From NCBI RefSeq assembly GCF_030268205.1, contig NZ_BSQF01000002.1, positions 1 through 64,000 of the forward strand: a stretch of 64,000 nt of DNA, given 5' to 3'. Positions 63,133 to 64,000 of the stretch are shown here, piece after piece. This stretch comes from Allomuricauda sp. NBRC 101325 (GTDB taxonomy: Bacteria; Bacteroidota; Bacteroidia; Flavobacteriales; Flavobacteriaceae). The position numbers were made by a program, and so were the translations under genes. Each line of letters begins with the position of its first letter. Position 1 is the stretch's first letter. The notes below the pieces were generated by a model, which ran no database searches, was not told the origin of the DNA, and worked only from the letters and a program-made list of their open reading frames with translations.

Positions 63133-63814
63133 TAATCCGATAACCGATGTTTTTTTTGATTTGGACCATACGCTTTGGGACTTTGAAAAAAATTCAGCAC
63201 TCACTTTTGCCAAAATCTTGTCAGAGCATAGGGTAGAAGTGGAGCTAAAAGCATTTTTGGAGGTTTATTCGCCCATCAATATGCAAATGTGGACGCTGTA
63301 TCGGGAGAATAAAATCAGCAAGTCATCGCTAAGGTATCAACGATTGCGACTTACCTTCGATAAAATTGGGGCTAAGGTTACCGATGAGGTAATCGATAAT
63401 TTGGCCCATGATTATATAGCCCATCTTTCCTCCTTTACCCATTTATTACCGAATTCTTTAGAAATATTGGAATACCTCTCGCCAAAGTATAGGCTACACA
63501 TAATTACCAATGGTTTTCAGGAAGTACAGGAGAAAAAAATGAAAGGAAGCCAAATCCATCATTATTTTCAGATTATTGTCAATTCCGAAATGGCCGGGGT
63601 AAAAAAACCACATCCACAGATTTTTGAATTGGCCCTGAACGAGGCAAAAGTTCACGCCAAAAATTCCATTATGATTGGCGATAATCTTGAAGCCGATATT
63701 CTCGGAGCAAAGGCCATGGGCATGCAGGTGGTACATTATAACTCAAACGGGGAGCCCGACCATACGGAAAGTATCATTATTAATGACCTTATTGAAATAA
63801 AGAACATTTTGTAG
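63125..63814 (+). CDS. yjjG: YjjG family nucleotidase (HAD superfamily)
   Basis: 229 aa. The HAD nucleophile motif is FFDLDHTLWDFEKNS (Asp12, Asp14), motif II is IITNGF, motif III the Lys in KKPHPQIFELAL, and motif IV MIGDNLEADILGAKAMGM. It is a noncanonical pyrimidine nucleotidase that removes damaged or modified nucleotides such as 5-halogenated dUMP. It overlaps the upstream gene by 8 bp. Confidence 0.94.
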   Translation: MFDNPITDVFFDLDHTLWDFEKNSALTFAKILSEHRVEVELKAFLEVYSPINMQMWTLYRENKISKSSLRYQRLRLTFDKIGAKVTDEVIDNLAHDYIAHLSSFTHLLPNSLEILEYLSPKYRLHIITNGFQEVQEKKMKGSQIHHYFQIIVNSEMAGVKKPHPQIFELALNEAKVHAKNSIMIGDNLEADILGAKAMGMQVVHYNSNGEPDHTESIIINDLIEIKNIL

Positions 63815-63864
63815 AGTTATATATAATTGCATACCAGCCTGAACCTTAAATATTATTTGATGTT

Positions 63865-64000
63865 ATGAGAAGATTTTTTGGTTCTATAACATATGTTATG
63901 GGTATGTTCTTATTGTTTCTATCCTGCGTGGACGAACAGGATTTTGATCAAGTCAATGATTTGACGATTACCCCAACGGTCGCAACGGGGATTTTCTATT
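63865..64000 (+). CDS. Lipoprotein of unknown function (partial, cut at window end)
   Basis: An open frame starts at ATG 63865 and runs to the window edge without a stop (45 codons visible). It begins MRRFFGSITYVMGMFLLFLS and continues CVDEQDFDQVND. The lipobox LFLSC with Cys21 marks it as a lipoprotein. It lies 50 bp after yjjG on the same strand. The rest of the gene is outside the window. Confidence 0.75.
   Translation, partial: MRRFFGSITYVMGMFLLFLSCVDEQDFDQVNDLTITPTVATGIFY

Overview
The window is a stretch of chromosome from a Bacteroidota bacterium, almost certainly a marine-type member of the Flavobacteriaceae. The evidence is a gliding/type IX secretion gene pair (gldJ, porV), a secreted protein with a C-terminal type IX sorting-like domain, a fused hypoxanthine phosphoribosyltransferase-adenylate kinase, a RadC/DUF7033/YjjG block, and promoters of the Bacteroidota TAnnTTTG type with no obvious Shine-Dalgarno signals. 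A Muricauda/Flagellimonas-like genus is possible, but that is only an impression. Most genes are housekeeping and tightly packed.

Layout. 1-147: 5S rRNA end of an rrn operon and its terminator. 206-2891: three exported proteins of unknown function in one minus-strand operon. 3089-9139: gltBD glutamate synthase. 9446-10588: acyl-CoA dehydrogenase. 10826-15446: nhaD, then exbB-exbD-tonB-folC in one tight run. 15461-16253: two valine tRNAs (UAC and GAC) flanking queD.

16260-22011 is the accessory region, between tRNA-Val(GAC) and murF. It holds a small coiled-coil ORF, an XRE regulator, a cassette-like gene bounded by inverted repeats, a PLD-like protein, a RhuM/Fic protein, a sugar isomerase-like protein, a membrane gene broken by a nonsense codon, and a ParDE toxin-antitoxin pair. 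A decayed copy of the last ~18 codons of murF at 18525-18580 forms a direct repeat with the true murF end, so the 18.5-22.0 kb segment looks like an insertion or duplication at the murF 3' end.

22012-26541: murF and gldJ (minus), porV (plus). porU, which I would expect between gldJ and porV, is not here. 26617-34955: cdd, pyruvate dehydrogenase E1 alpha and E2, M28 peptidase, SDR, SprT-like protein, mannose-1-phosphate guanylyltransferase and a DUF389 membrane protein. Small palindromic repeats lie between several of these. 34973-36477: MlaF/MlaE-type lipid transporter. 36595-42573: PafA-type phosphatase, a secreted N-formylglutamate amidohydrolase-like protein, a glycosyltransferase, a methyltransferase and a ketoacyl-ACP synthase III.

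42744-49511: gcvP, a UbiA-like membrane protein, an ECF sigma factor with a mini anti-sigma-like partner, and an M3 oligopeptidase. 49599-53503: purEK diverging from hpt-adk and obgE. 54248-58554: S9 peptidase and a LytS/LytR-type two-component pair. 58557-64000: SDR, cupin, a Mur-ligase-like pseudoenzyme, DUF1569 protein, radC, DUF7033 protein, yjjG, and the start of a lipoprotein gene cut by the window edge. I found no CRISPR array, prophage, transposase or integrase.
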